A DNA stretch of 64,000 nt from contig DBBU01000020.1 in NCBI GenBank assembly GCA_002292365.1, forward strand, positions 36,289 to 100,288, read 5' to 3'. Within the stretch, counting starts at the first letter, position 1. Each line of letters opens with the position of its first letter. Origin of the DNA: Flammeovirgaceae bacterium UBA976. Lineage in GTDB: Bacteria; Bacteroidota; Bacteroidia; Cytophagales; Cyclobacteriaceae. Shown piece by piece: positions 1 to 8,826 of this stretch. The notes beneath the pieces are model-generated. The model saw nothing but the letters and a program-made list of their open reading frames with translations. It was not told where the DNA came from and did not search any database. The position numbers and the translations under genes were made by a program.

Positions 1-662
1 TAAGCGCACATTTTGATTTGAAAGTGATCAAGCGTTTGCTGAAAATAGGCGTACCTTCTGGTTTACAGTATGTCTTTGAAATTGGGGCATTTTCAATGGC
101 CGGAGTTATGGCAGGTTGGATCAGTGCAGCCACTCTAGCAGCACATCAAATCGCTTTGAATATGGTTGCAGTAACTTATATGGCTGCATCGGGATTGGGG
201 GCAGCTGCGGCTGTTAGGATTGCAAATCAAATGGGGAAAAAGGATCTGAAAAATTTAAAATTAGCAGGATTTTCATGTCTGGCCTTGGTAGCTGTTTTTA
301 TGTTTTTAGCGGCGATATTCATTATAACAGCAAGACATTGGTTGATTCAACTGTATATTGAGGATGAAGCGGTACAAAAAATTTCCTTAGGGCTTTTGTT
401 AATTGCGGCAGGGTTCCAAATATCGGATGGTTTACAAGCGGTGGGTTTAGGCATTTTAAGAGGTTTGACAGATGTTAAAGTGCCTGCTTTTGTTACTTTT
501 TTTGTCTATTGGATATGTGCCATTCCGGGCAGTTATCTCTTGGCTTTTCATTTTGAGATGGGTCTTTCGGGTATTTGGTATGCTTTATCAGGGGCTTTGA
601 CTTTGGCCGCTTTGTTGCATATTTTCAGGTTTATTTATCTTGCTAATCGGATTCAATTTTAA
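1..662 (+). CDS. MATE family efflux transporter, C-terminal part (cut by window start)
   Basis: Integral inner-membrane antiporter fragment of the multidrug and toxic compound extrusion family, which exports cationic compounds in exchange for Na+ or H+. The frame is open from base 3 with no stop upstream, so the true start lies outside the window; the first visible start-like codon (TTG at 18) is only internal. The visible protein has the family's repeat hallmark (IKRLLKIGVPSGLQYVFEIGAF) opening the second half, followed by about six hydrophobic helices and a short basic C-terminus. Substrate cannot be told. It is followed after about 85 bases by another exporter on the same strand. Confidence 0.85.
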   Translation, partial: SAHFDLKVIKRLLKIGVPSGLQYVFEIGAFSMAGVMAGWISAATLAAHQIALNMVAVTYMAASGLGAAAAVRIANQMGKKDLKNLKLAGFSCLALVAVFMFLAAIFIITARHWLIQLYIEDEAVQKISLGLLLIAAGFQISDGLQAVGLGILRGLTDVKVPAFVTFFVYWICAIPGSYLLAFHFEMGLSGIWYALSGALTLAALLHIFRFIYLANRIQF

Positions 663-748
663 GGTCAGAAGGTTTTTTTATTCAAGTAAAAAAATCACTG
701 ATTTACATTTTAAGACAGTTTTAAGCTATTTTGCCTCAAATTTATTTA

Positions 749-1954
749 ATGAAAAATCAAAAGGCTGCGCTAGGCTTTATATTTGTCACGGTCCTCATTG
801 ATGTAATTGGATTGGGAATTATCATACCGGTGATTCCCAAACTAATTATGGAGTTAAGCGGGGAAGATATGAGCCAAGCTTCTCGTTATGGAGGTTTTTT
901 GATGTTCATTTATGCATTTATGCAATTCATCTTTGCTCCCATATTAGGAGGGCTGAGTGATCAATTTGGACGGAGACCTATTCTCTTGATTTCTTTGTTT
1001 GGCCTAGGCTTAGATTATCTTCTGGTAGCTTTTTCAAGTACTCTTTGTTGGCTGTTTTTAGCGCGACTCATTGCAGGTATTGGGGGTGCTAGTTTCACGA
1101 CTGCATCCGCCTACATAGCAGATATTTCATTACCAGAAAAAAGAACCCAAAACTTTGGAATGCTCGGTGCAGCCTTTGGATTGGGATTTATTATTGGTCC
1201 CGTCATCGGAGGTATATTGGGGGATATTGGCTCTAGAATTCCTTTTGTTGCAGCTGCAGGGCTGGCTTTGGTTAACTGGTTGTATGGTTATTTTATTTTA
1301 CCTGAATCCTTGTCTAAATCAAACAGGCGGCCTTTTAAATTATCTCGAGCAAATCCTTTTGGTACTTTTAATCAGCTCAAAGGACATCCTGTTATCATTG
1401 GATTATCCGTCGCTTTATTTTTCACCTATATCGCTCATCATGCCATACAATCAACTTGGACCTATTTCACTATTGAACGATATGGTTGGAGTGAAGCTGA
1501 AGTAGGATATTCGTTAGGTTTTATCGGCTTAATGATTGTTCTGGTTCAAGGTTTGATTATCCGTTATGCCGTCAAATTTATGGGTCAGATAAAAGCGGTA
1601 TATGCGGGCCTAGGATTCAATATGTTGGGTATGCTTTTGATTGCTTTCACTACGCAAGGATGGATAATTTATGCCGTAATGGTTCCCTATGCCCTTGGTG
1701 GCTTGGCAGGACCTACCATGCAAGCCATGATGAGTGCTAAGGTAACTTCAGATCAACAGGGTGAATTACAAGGAGGTTTGACAAGCCTGATGAGTGTTAC
1801 TTCCATCATAGGTCCTCTTTTAATGACGACAGTTTTTGCTTTTTTTACGGCTGCTCGTACGATTTTTTATTTTCCCGGCGCCCCATTCATTCTTGGCACT
1901 ATTTTAAGTGGGATGGGATTAATATTTGCCTTCAAGACCCTCAAGGATATTTAA
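749..1954 (+). CDS. Tet/TCR-like MFS multidrug transporter
   Basis: Twelve-helix major facilitator superfamily proton antiporter of about 400 residues, close in pattern to the tetracycline-resistance (TCR/Tet) group. The N-terminal helix carries DVIGLGIIIPVIPKLI, and the loop 2-3 signature GGLSDQFGRRPILLISL is intact; the conserved helix-5 motif (GLGFIIGPVIGGILG) is also visible. I chose the ATG at 749 rather than the TTG at 731, because 749 gives a normal short cytoplasmic N-terminus (MKNQKAALGF). Tetracycline export is not implied: environmental Bacteroidota carry many such pumps of unknown substrate. Confidence 0.85.
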   Translation: MKNQKAALGFIFVTVLIDVIGLGIIIPVIPKLIMELSGEDMSQASRYGGFLMFIYAFMQFIFAPILGGLSDQFGRRPILLISLFGLGLDYLLVAFSSTLCWLFLARLIAGIGGASFTTASAYIADISLPEKRTQNFGMLGAAFGLGFIIGPVIGGILGDIGSRIPFVAAAGLALVNWLYGYFILPESLSKSNRRPFKLSRANPFGTFNQLKGHPVIIGLSVALFFTYIAHHAIQSTWTYFTIERYGWSEAEVGYSLGFIGLMIVLVQGLIIRYAVKFMGQIKAVYAGLGFNMLGMLLIAFTTQGWIIYAVMVPYALGGLAGPTMQAMMSAKVTSDQQGELQGGLTSLMSVTSIIGPLLMTTVFAFFTAARTIFYFPGAPFILGTILSGMGLIFAFKTLKDI

Positions 1955-2379
1955 ATAGGGGTATAGGAATCTATGATATGCTATTGAAAATCAATTTTTA
2001 TCTTTTATATAATTTTCATATTTCGTATGTTTTTGACCATTTTTGAGAAAATAAAGAAAGGCAATAACGAAGCATTTTGGATTGATTTTCAGATTCCTCT
2101 ATCTCTATAATGGATATGCTCCAACTTTTACCGGAGAAGCATTAACTCAACCATTTTTTGGAAAAATTTTGAAATAAAAATGAACTCTTTCGGTCTTCCT
2201 ATTGTGTTTTTTTGGATCCGCACCCTGAAAAAGTTGAAAAGATGATTAATTTTGATTAAATTCGCCAACTTTGTTTTTAATTTTGATTGAGTCTTTTGTC
2301 ACTTTGTGACATACATTAGTTTAAAAAGACTTTTTTAAATCTCAAAAAAACATCAAAAGTTTCATCTAATTAATCATGA
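1955..2379. other. 425-base intergenic region upstream of rpoD
   Basis: No gene is visible. It is very AT-rich. It holds an imperfect inverted repeat: AGGAATCT (1965-1972) and GAAAATCAAT (1986-1995) together match the reverse complement of 2081-2098, with 13 extra bases on the left side. Close to rpoD there is a perfect short dyad, GTCAC-TTT-GTGAC (2298-2310). It presumably contains the rpoD promoter, but I could not find a convincing -33/-7 pair. Confidence 0.6.
2298..2310. promoter_or_regulatory. Short perfect dyad upstream of rpoD
   Basis: GTCAC, three T, GTGAC forms a perfect inverted repeat about 70 bases before the rpoD start codon. The half-site resembles the TGTGA half of Crp/Fnr-family operators, but the spacing (3 bases) is shorter than the usual 6, so this is only a weak operator candidate. 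Confidence 0.25.
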
Positions 2380-3252
2380 ATGCGACAGCTAAAGATAACC
2401 CAATCAATAACTAATCGACGAGAAAGCCATACCCTTGAGAAATATTTCACAGAGGTGAGTAATGTTTCCATGATTACCCCTGACGAGGAGGTTAATCTAG
2501 CTCAGAGAATTAGGGAGGGAGATCAACTGGCGTTGGAAAAATTGGTAAAGTCAAATTTAAGATTCGTAGTTTCTGTAGCTAAACAATATCAAAACAGGAG
2601 TTTACCTTTGAATGACTTGATCAATGAAGGGAATTTAGGATTAATTAAGGCAGCGAAAAAATTTGATGAGACCAAGGGCTTCAAATTTATTTCATACGCG
2701 GTTTGGTGGATCAGACAATCCATCATGCAGGCGTTGGCTGAGCAATCGAGAATTGTAAGACTTCCCATGAACAAATCTGGGGCCATCAATCAAATCAGAA
2801 GGGCTTATGCTGAGCTCGAACAAAAATATGAGCGCGAACCTACGGAAGAAGAGTTAGCGGATATTTTGGACATGAAGCCCAATGAAATAAGGAATACGTT
2901 AGGCGCTGAGGTCAAGCAGACTTCTATGGATGCACCTTTTGGGGAGGAAGAGTCAGGTTCATTGTTAGATGTATTGGAAAATCAAACTACGGGGCCCACC
3001 GATGGTCAATTGGTTTTCAATGATTCACTTAAGGTGGAAACGTTGCGGGCCTTGTCGACTCTTACGGCAAGAGAGAGAGAAGTCATTATGATGAGTTTTG
3101 GCATTGCCTTGGACAATCCATTTACTTTAGAGGAAATTGGTGATGCGATGGGTTTAACCAGAGAACGAGTAAGACAAATTCGTGAAAAGGCCCTGCAGAA
3201 ATTGAGAGAACCCAGTAAAAACAGAAGGTTGAAAGAGTTTTGTGCTACCTAA
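2380..3252 (+). CDS. rpoD: Primary RNA polymerase sigma factor (RpoD/SigA type)
   Basis: Directs core RNA polymerase to housekeeping promoters. At 290 residues it matches the short Bacteroidota primary sigma factor, which lacks the long region 1.1 and non-conserved insert of the enteric protein. Visible in order: region 1.2 (TPDEEVNLAQRIREGD), region 2 (NLRFVVSVAKQY, then the promoter-melting stretch ending FISYAVWWIRQSI), region 3, and region 4.2 helix-turn-helix (FTLEEIGDAMGLTRERVRQIREKA) that reads the -33 element. The start MRQLKITQSITNR is the usual one for this group. It is monocistronic, followed by a clear terminator. Confidence 0.97.
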   Translation: MRQLKITQSITNRRESHTLEKYFTEVSNVSMITPDEEVNLAQRIREGDQLALEKLVKSNLRFVVSVAKQYQNRSLPLNDLINEGNLGLIKAAKKFDETKGFKFISYAVWWIRQSIMQALAEQSRIVRLPMNKSGAINQIRRAYAELEQKYEREPTEEELADILDMKPNEIRNTLGAEVKQTSMDAPFGEEESGSLLDVLENQTTGPTDGQLVFNDSLKVETLRALSTLTAREREVIMMSFGIALDNPFTLEEIGDAMGLTRERVRQIREKALQKLREPSKNRRLKEFCAT

Positions 3253-3270
3253 AATTTTAAAAATATAACA

Positions 3271-3305
3271 AAAAAAAGGTCTCGTTCAATGAGGCCTTTT
3301 TTTTT
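3271..3305 (+). terminator. Rho-independent terminator after rpoD
   Basis: AGGTCTC pairs with GAGGCCT (one G-T pair) around the loop GTTCAAT, preceded by an A run and followed by a run of about nine T. It lies 20-50 bases past the rpoD stop codon. Confidence 0.85.
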
Positions 3306-3399
3306 ATCTGAGGGTCTGTCCAAATCCATATTAAATGGTTAAACTGGTAAGATTTTTGAAAAAAAAAAGATTATTAACTATCCTCAAATTGATTCAGCT

Positions 3400-3407
3400 T
3401 ATTTTTG
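3400..3407 (+). promoter_or_regulatory. Possible -7 element of the aspC-like gene
   Basis: TATTTTTG matches the Bacteroidota -7 consensus TAnnTTTG and lies 20 bases before the ATG at 3428. No good TTTG -33 element is found at the expected distance, so this is tentative. Confidence 0.3.
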
Positions 3408-3427
3408 TGACTTACTATTAAGATTAA

Positions 3428-4612
3428 ATGGATTTACTTTCAGAAAGAATTAAAGGCATGGTTGAGTCATCTACACTTGCCATGGCAGCTAAGGCGAGAG
3501 AGATGAAGCAGAAGGGCTTCGATGTCATCAGTTTGAGTCTTGGAGAACCAGACTTTAAAACACCTAAACACATTCAAGAAGGTGCAAAAAAGGCCATAGA
3601 TGACGGAAAATATTTTTCATATGCACCTGTCAATGGCTATTTAGATTTAAGAGAGGCCATCAGTGAGAAATTTAAAAAAGAAAATGAGCTTAATTATGCA
3701 TCCGATCAAATTGTAGTTTCAAATGGGGCCAAACAATCTTTAGCAAATTTGTTTTTGGCATTATTGGATCCAGGAGATGAAGTCATTATATATGCACCTT
3801 ATTGGGTGAGTTACTCGGCACTCGTCAAATTAGCTGAAGGCAAGTGTGTCCTTATTAAGGGCGATATCAAAGATGATTTTAAAGCCAATGCGGCTCAACT
3901 GAAAGCGGCCATAACAGATAAGACCAAAGCTGTTATTTTTTCATCACCCTGTAACCCTACCGGTTCGGTGTTTACTAGAGAAGACTTTGAAGGGATGGCC
4001 CAAGTTTTAATTGCTCATCCCGAAATCATTGTAATTGCAGATGAGATCTATGAATTGATTAATTTTGCAGGTGTCCATGTGAGTATTGGATCTTTGCCAG
4101 GGATGCAGGATCGTACCGTCACAGTGAATGGCTTTGCCAAAGGCTTTGCGATGACGGGATGGCGGGTAGGCTACATAGGTGCACCCCTCTGGTTAGCCAA
4201 GGCAGCGAACAAAATTCAGGGGCAAATCACTTCCGCAAATTGCTCTATTGCTCAAAGGGCGGCTTTAACAGCCTTAACTTCTCCAAAAGAGGCATCTAAA
4301 GTCATGGCGAATGCCTATTATCAACGCCGTCAATTGGTCTATAATTTATTAAAAAAAATACCGGGCGTTGAAGTAAACATGCCACAAGGAGCATTTTACT
4401 TTTTTCCAGATGTGCGTAGTTACTTTGGTAAGAAAGGAATCCGTGATGCAGCTGATCTTTGTATTTATTTATTAGAAGAATCACACGTCTCTCTGGTTTC
4501 AGGAGAGGGTTTTGGTGAGCCGAATTGTCTGAGGTTGTCCTATGCTGCTTCAGAAGAACATTTAAAAATAGCTCTGGCTCGAATAACCAAAGCACTAGAA
4601 AAGTTGAGCTGA
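3428..4612 (+). CDS. aspC: Aspartate-type aminotransferase (PLP, class I)
   Basis: Cytoplasmic pyridoxal-phosphate enzyme of the class I aminotransferases, most like the aspartate/prephenate aminotransferase subgroup found widely in Gram-negative and thermophilic bacteria. It moves the amino group between aspartate (or a related acid) and 2-oxoglutarate. Seen in the 394 residues: SLGEPDF near 37-43, PCNPTG at 174-179, the DEIY loop at 205-208, the probable Schiff-base lysine K238 in NGFAKGFAMTGWRVGY, and the arginine of the LRLSYA stretch near the C-terminus. The exact amino-acid preference is inferred. It sits four bases before the heptose kinase gene and may share its transcript. Confidence 0.88.
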   Translation: MDLLSERIKGMVESSTLAMAAKAREMKQKGFDVISLSLGEPDFKTPKHIQEGAKKAIDDGKYFSYAPVNGYLDLREAISEKFKKENELNYASDQIVVSNGAKQSLANLFLALLDPGDEVIIYAPYWVSYSALVKLAEGKCVLIKGDIKDDFKANAAQLKAAITDKTKAVIFSSPCNPTGSVFTREDFEGMAQVLIAHPEIIVIADEIYELINFAGVHVSIGSLPGMQDRTVTVNGFAKGFAMTGWRVGYIGAPLWLAKAANKIQGQITSANCSIAQRAALTALTSPKEASKVMANAYYQRRQLVYNLLKKIPGVEVNMPQGAFYFFPDVRSYFGKKGIRDAADLCIYLLEESHVSLVSGEGFGEPNCLRLSYAASEEHLKIALARITKALEKLS

Positions 4613-4615
4613 CCT

Positions 4616-5626
4616 ATGCTTCACCAGACGTTAGCAGATATTTTTACAACCTTTAAAAAGCTAAAAGTTTTAGTGATTGGAGATGTAATGTTGGATGCTT
4701 ACATATATGGAGCTGTTGAGAGAATTTCTCCCGAGGCTCCGGTACCTATTGTGAATGTGAAATCTCACGATCAACGATTAGGAGGAGCAGCTAATGTAGC
4801 CTTAAATATTCAGTCCTTGGGCGCCATCCCTATTTTATGTTCAGTCATAGGAGAAGACGTATCCGGGAATGATTTTTTAGGTTTAATGGCATCCTCCGGA
4901 CTACCGATTAATGGAATTGTTCGTAGTACCCATAGAAAGACTACTCAGAAAAACAGAGTCATTTCGGGAGGTCATCATCTACTCAGAATTGATGAGGAAG
5001 AGGACCATCCTTTAAACAAGAAAGATAAAAAGTCACTCCAAAGCAGTGTCTTTGAAATTATAAAAGGTTGTCATGCCATCATTATGGAAGATTATGACAA
5101 GGGCTGTCTTGATCAAGGGCTGATCTCTGAGATAATGGAGAAGGCTCAAAGACTTAAAATTCCAGTCGCTGTAGATCCTAAAAAACGGAATTTCTCACAT
5201 TTCAAGGGGGCCAGCTTATTTAAGCCTAATTTAAAGGAATTAAATGAAGGCCTTAAAGTGAATATTGATCCTACTCAGCAAAGCGCCATACACAAAGCCA
5301 TTGGTCTTTTAGACAAGCAGATAGGCTGTCAAAATTATTTAATAACTCTATCAGAACATGGTGTTTTTGCGAGTAAAGGCAAGCAATTTATTAGTCATCC
5401 AGCTCATGTGAGATCGATTGCTGACGTCTCAGGCGCTGGAGATACGGTGATTTCTATAGCTGCATTAGGCCTTGTCCTTGATTTACCTTTGGCATTGTGG
5501 TCTGAATTGGCCAACCTAGGAGGAGGCATTGTTTGCGAGCACCCAGGTGTAGTCCCCATCGATGCCAAACAGCTTCTTAAGGAAGCCCTTGCTCATCCAC
5601 TATTCGAACCTTTTTTTAAGTCTTAA
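4616..5626 (+). CDS. rfaE1: D-glycero-beta-D-manno-heptose-7-phosphate kinase (PfkB family)
   Basis: Ribokinase-fold kinase that phosphorylates heptose-7-phosphate to the 1,7-bisphosphate on the way to ADP-heptose for lipopolysaccharide core. At 336 residues it is the kinase domain alone; the nucleotidyltransferase half of enteric HldE is absent, as is common in Bacteroidota. Seen: [11 protein letters not shown] and the heptose-kinase hallmark [12 protein letters not shown], the substrate-binding GGAAN at 56-60, and the ATP/anion-hole signature DVSGAGDTV with catalytic Asp276. It ends tail-to-tail with hemE, overlapping by 11 bases. Confidence 0.88.
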   Translation: MLHQTLADIFTTFKKLKVLVIGDVMLDAYIYGAVERISPEAPVPIVNVKSHDQRLGGAANVALNIQSLGAIPILCSVIGEDVSGNDFLGLMASSGLPINGIVRSTHRKTTQKNRVISGGHHLLRIDEEEDHPLNKKDKKSLQSSVFEIIKGCHAIIMEDYDKGCLDQGLISEIMEKAQRLKIPVAVDPKKRNFSHFKGASLFKPNLKELNEGLKVNIDPTQQSAIHKAIGLLDKQIGCQNYLITLSEHGVFASKGKQFISHPAHVRSIADVSGAGDTVISIAALGLVLDLPLALWSELANLGGGIVCEHPGVVPIDAKQLLKEALAHPLFEPFFKS

Positions 5627-6638
5627 AAGTTTTTACTGCTTCAATGAAAATTTTAACTTGATCTGGATCGGTATCTGGATAAACACCATGACCTAAATTG
5701 GCAATATGAGGATGGCCTTTAAATTTCTCGAGCATTTTTTTTGTTTCCAATTCAATCGAGTCTCGATTACCGTACAATACACAGGGGTCTAAATTGCCCT
5801 GCAATGTCTTGCCTTTGAGTAAAACCCTTGCTTCATTGACGTCCATATTCCAATCTAAGCCAATGGTATTACAGGAGAGATTGCTCATTTCTTTCAAGGC
5901 ATAATAGGCACCTTTGGCAAATACAGTGACCGGTACGTGAAGAATGGACTTTGAAATCTTTTCGATATAAGGCATAGAGAATTCTCTGTATTGATCCGGT
6001 GAAAGTATACCTGCCCAAGAATCAAAAACTTGTATGAGATCAGCTCCTGCGAGTACTTGATTGTTTAAGTATTTAATGGTATTGTCGGTAATCATACTCA
6101 AGACTGTATGAGCCAATTTGGGTTCTTGGATAAGAAATTTCCGTGCATTGGAGAATGTTTTACTTCCCCCTCCTTCTATCATGTAGCACAAAATGGTCCA
6201 GGGTGCCCCAGCAAAACCAATAAGAGGAACACGGCTATTGAGTTCTTTTTTAACTAAGCGAATGGCCTCGTAAACGTAGTTAAGTTCTCCACCCTCAACC
6301 TTATGTAATGATTTGATATCTGCTTCGGACTTTAATGTTTTAGGGAAATGTGGGCCTTTTTTTTCAATCATTTCATAACTTAAACCCATGGCTTCGGGAA
6401 TGACTAGAATATCTGAAAAAATAATAGCGGCATCTACGCCCAGTAAATTTACAGGCTGTAAGGTGACCTCGGCTGCCAATTCTGGTGTTTCAACTAATTC
6501 TTTAAATCCACTTAATTTTGCTCGTATACTTCTGTATTCTGGCAGAATTCTCCCGGCCTGTCTCATGAGCCAAACAGGGGTTCTTTCTGTCAGTTCACCT
6601 TTTGCTGCCCTGATGAGCAGATCATTCTTTAATTCCAT
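5616..6638 (-). CDS. hemE: Uroporphyrinogen decarboxylase
   Basis: Cytoplasmic enzyme that removes four carboxyl groups from uroporphyrinogen III to give coproporphyrinogen III in heme synthesis. Length 340 is normal. The N-terminal signature [16 protein letters not shown], the catalytic-aspartate region [14 protein letters not shown], the [20 protein letters not shown] signature, and the C-terminal [15 protein letters not shown] are all intact. It stands alone; a strong Bacteroidota-type promoter motif lies directly before its ATG. Confidence 0.97.
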   Translation of the reverse strand: MELKNDLLIRAAKGELTERTPVWLMRQAGRILPEYRSIRAKLSGFKELVETPELAAEVTLQPVNLLGVDAAIIFSDILVIPEAMGLSYEMIEKKGPHFPKTLKSEADIKSLHKVEGGELNYVYEAIRLVKKELNSRVPLIGFAGAPWTILCYMIEGGGSKTFSNARKFLIQEPKLAHTVLSMITDNTIKYLNNQVLAGADLIQVFDSWAGILSPDQYREFSMPYIEKISKSILHVPVTVFAKGAYYALKEMSNLSCNTIGLDWNMDVNEARVLLKGKTLQGNLDPCVLYGNRDSIELETKKMLEKFKGHPHIANLGHGVYPDTDPDQVKIFIEAVKTFKT

Positions 6639-6642
6639 ATTG

Positions 6643-6672
6643 CAAAGATAATTGGGTAAGATTTTAACTCAA
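6643..6672 (-). promoter_or_regulatory. Probable hemE promoter, almost abutting the start codon
   Basis: On the minus strand a TTG (6670-6672) is followed by 19 bases and then TATCTTTG (6643-6650), an exact fit to TAnnTTTG. The transcription start predicted from this spacing falls within about one or two bases of the hemE ATG (6638), so the message may be leaderless or nearly so. Confidence 0.5.
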
Positions 6673-6751
6673 TGAATTTGACTTGATGTTTTAGTATTTA
6701 ATACATAATCATGTACCATTTTCATCTTTTATTATGTGAAGATGTATTAAG

Positions 6752-7213
6752 CTATTCTATGATTGAGGTGAGCATATTCCATGAATTTCCTAAGAAATAA
6801 AATAGAGCACTTTCTATAGAGGCCCAAAGAAGCGCACTCAATAACATCCATTTGATGATTTCTTTTTTCTTTGCTCCGACGGCATTAAGGAGTAGTGCTC
6901 CAATGACCGGACTGAGGACGATCGGGGTGATAAAAGCTATCCCTTTGACACCTGAATATTTCCATATTTTAATAAATCTCCTAGTTCTTGACGTAAATTT
7001 TTTATTCTTTTTTATGCTAAAAAAATGTTGGATAAAAATCTGAATAATATGACTAAAGAAGGTGATGAAAAAAACGGTTGACATCATCCCAGCAGTTGTT
7101 AATAGGATAGTGGGCCCTATGCCGAGACCAAATCCTATACCCAATGCAGGCCCTAAAAAGAAACGGACAGCACTTGAAACATAAACGGTGAAGTAGGGTA
7201 TGATCTCTATCAT
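6752..7213 (-). CDS. Small multi-pass membrane protein, possible small multidrug-export-like family
   Basis: 153 residues with about four hydrophobic helices: a glycine-rich pair near residues 15-60 (FFLGPALGIGFGLGIGPTILL), a central basic cytoplasmic loop (KKNKKFTSRTRR), and two helices near the end (ITPIVLSPVIGALLLNAVGAKKKE). The layout and the Pro/Gly-rich paired segments recall the small multi-drug export (COG2426) or SNARE-associated membrane families, but I could not match a defining motif. It is divergent from the M42 peptidase gene. Function is not assigned. Confidence 0.6.
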   Translation of the reverse strand: MIEIIPYFTVYVSSAVRFFLGPALGIGFGLGIGPTILLTTAGMMSTVFFITFFSHIIQIFIQHFFSIKKNKKFTSRTRRFIKIWKYSGVKGIAFITPIVLSPVIGALLLNAVGAKKKEIIKWMLLSALLWASIESALFYFLGNSWNMLTSIIE

Positions 7214-7298
7214 TTATGGAACATCAAACTGTTTTGACTATATGTTTGTTTTTAGATTGGGCTAGTTCATCTTTGCCATCAAAAGTATCTTAAGAAAA

Positions 7299-8207
7299 TT
7301 GGAATTACTTGAAAATTTAATAAATATTCATGCGCCATCCGGAGAAGAATTTCGGATGAAGGAATTTCTGTTAGATTATATCTCCACACAAAAGTATTGC
7401 TGGAAGGTGATGCCAGAGGTAGTATATGGCTCTGAATTTCAAGATGTAGTCATATTAGTTTTTGGTAAACCCAGAACAGCTATTTTTGCCCATGTAGATA
7501 CGATTGGATTTACCGTCAGATATGCCAATCAACTGGTGCCCATTGGTGGACCTGAGGCTGAATTTGGATTTGAATTGACCGGAGAAGATAGCATAGGTCC
7601 TATTGAGTGTAAGCTACTTCCTCAAGAGGGACGACTTTTCCATGATTTTCCCCGGGACATTGATAGAGGAACTTCTTTGGTTTTTAAGTCAAATTTCAGG
7701 TTGACAGAAGAATATGTGCAGACCCCATATTTAGATAACCGCTTGGGGGTTTATAATGCCTTAAAAGTTGCTGAGCAATTGGAAGATGGTGTCATCGCTT
7801 TTACCACCAATGAGGAGCACGGCGGTGGGAGTGTACCTTTTGTTCTTAGATATTTAGAAGGGCGCTTTCAAATTAGAAATGCATTGGTAAGTGATATTAC
7901 TTTGGTGACAGAGGGAGTTCAGCCAGGTAAAGGTGTGGTGATTTCGTTACGAGACCGAAATATTCCTCGAAAGATATTTCTTGATAAATTATTACAATTG
8001 GTGGCAGAAAGTGGCATCCCTTATCAGCTTGAAGTAGAAGGTGGTGGCTCTAGTGATGGTAGAGAAATTCAAATGTCTCCATTTCCTATAAATTGGTGTT
8101 TTATTGGGGCACCCGAAGATTATGTCCACTCACCCGATGAACGCGTGCATCTCAAAGATGTTGATGCAATGATTGGAATGTATAGCTTCCTCATGAAAAA
8201 TCTTTAA
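7299..8207 (+). CDS. M42-like metallopeptidase (glutamyl aminopeptidase / FrvX-type)
   Basis: Cytoplasmic di-metal aminopeptidase-type protein of 302 residues. Metal-ligand regions typical of the M42/M20-like fold are visible: FAHVDTIGF, YLDNRLGVYNAL, TTNEEHGGG, and a C-terminal SPDERVHL. The family usually reads AHxDE and EExG, so the protein is a divergent member, and some members act on peptides of unknown kind. The start is TTG at 7299: the only upstream in-frame codons before a stop at 7263 offer no ATG, GTG or TTG, and the protein opens in the expected way (MELLENLINIHAPSGEE). Next gene is adk, 37 bases on. Confidence 0.75.
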   Translation: MELLENLINIHAPSGEEFRMKEFLLDYISTQKYCWKVMPEVVYGSEFQDVVILVFGKPRTAIFAHVDTIGFTVRYANQLVPIGGPEAEFGFELTGEDSIGPIECKLLPQEGRLFHDFPRDIDRGTSLVFKSNFRLTEEYVQTPYLDNRLGVYNALKVAEQLEDGVIAFTTNEEHGGGSVPFVLRYLEGRFQIRNALVSDITLVTEGVQPGKGVVISLRDRNIPRKIFLDKLLQLVAESGIPYQLEVEGGGSSDGREIQMSPFPINWCFIGAPEDYVHSPDERVHLKDVDAMIGMYSFLMKNL

Positions 8208-8244
8208 CTTGACCAACTGATAATTTAATTAAACCATAATTAAA

Positions 8245-8820
8245 ATGTTAAACATTGTGCTTTTCGGACCGCCTGGAGCAGGTAAAGGAACCCAAAGTGA
8301 GCTAATTGTAAAGCAATACGGACTTTTACATTTATCCACGGGAGATCTATTTAGAAAACATCTGGGAGAAGGGACAGACTTGGGAAAATTGGCTCAAAGC
8401 TATATGGACCAAGGTAATTTAGTTCCAGATGCTGTAGTTATTAAAATGGTTGAAGATCGAATAGCTACAGAATTTACGGCTAAGGGCTTTATTTTTGATG
8501 GATTTCCAAGAACCGTCCATCAGGCCCTGGCATTGGATCAAATGTTGTTAAAACATGATTTATCAATCACTGGGATGCTATCCCTTGAGGTGCAAGCTTC
8601 AGAACTGCGCATCCGTTTAAGAGAAAGAGGTAAGACGTCAGGGCGAAAAGATGATCAGGATGATATTAAAATTGAAAATAGGATCAAAGTATACAACGAA
8701 GAAACCAAGCCAGTAGCTGATTACTATAAGCATCAAGATAAATATGTAAGTATTAAAGGAATAGGCTCAATTGCGTCTATATTTCAATTAATTATGTATG
8801 AATTAGATGCATTTAAATAA
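8245..8820 (+). CDS. adk: Adenylate kinase
   Basis: Catalyses ATP + AMP to 2 ADP, keeping adenylate energy balance in the cytoplasm. The P-loop GPPGAGKGT is at 8-16, followed by the AMP-binding STGDLFR and the signature FIFDGFPRTVHQA. At 191 residues it has the short LID form without a zinc knuckle. It begins a compact run with obgE, grpE and dnaJ; the gap to obgE is 6 bases. Confidence 0.97.
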   Translation: MLNIVLFGPPGAGKGTQSELIVKQYGLLHLSTGDLFRKHLGEGTDLGKLAQSYMDQGNLVPDAVVIKMVEDRIATEFTAKGFIFDGFPRTVHQALALDQMLLKHDLSITGMLSLEVQASELRIRLRERGKTSGRKDDQDDIKIENRIKVYNEETKPVADYYKHQDKYVSIKGIGSIASIFQLIMYELDAFK

Positions 8821-8826
8821 AAAATC

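Noticed and set aside
731..748. TTG at 731 as start of the Tet-like MFS gene
   Set aside because: The ATG at 749 gives the expected short N-terminus, and the six extra codons have no conserved sequence.
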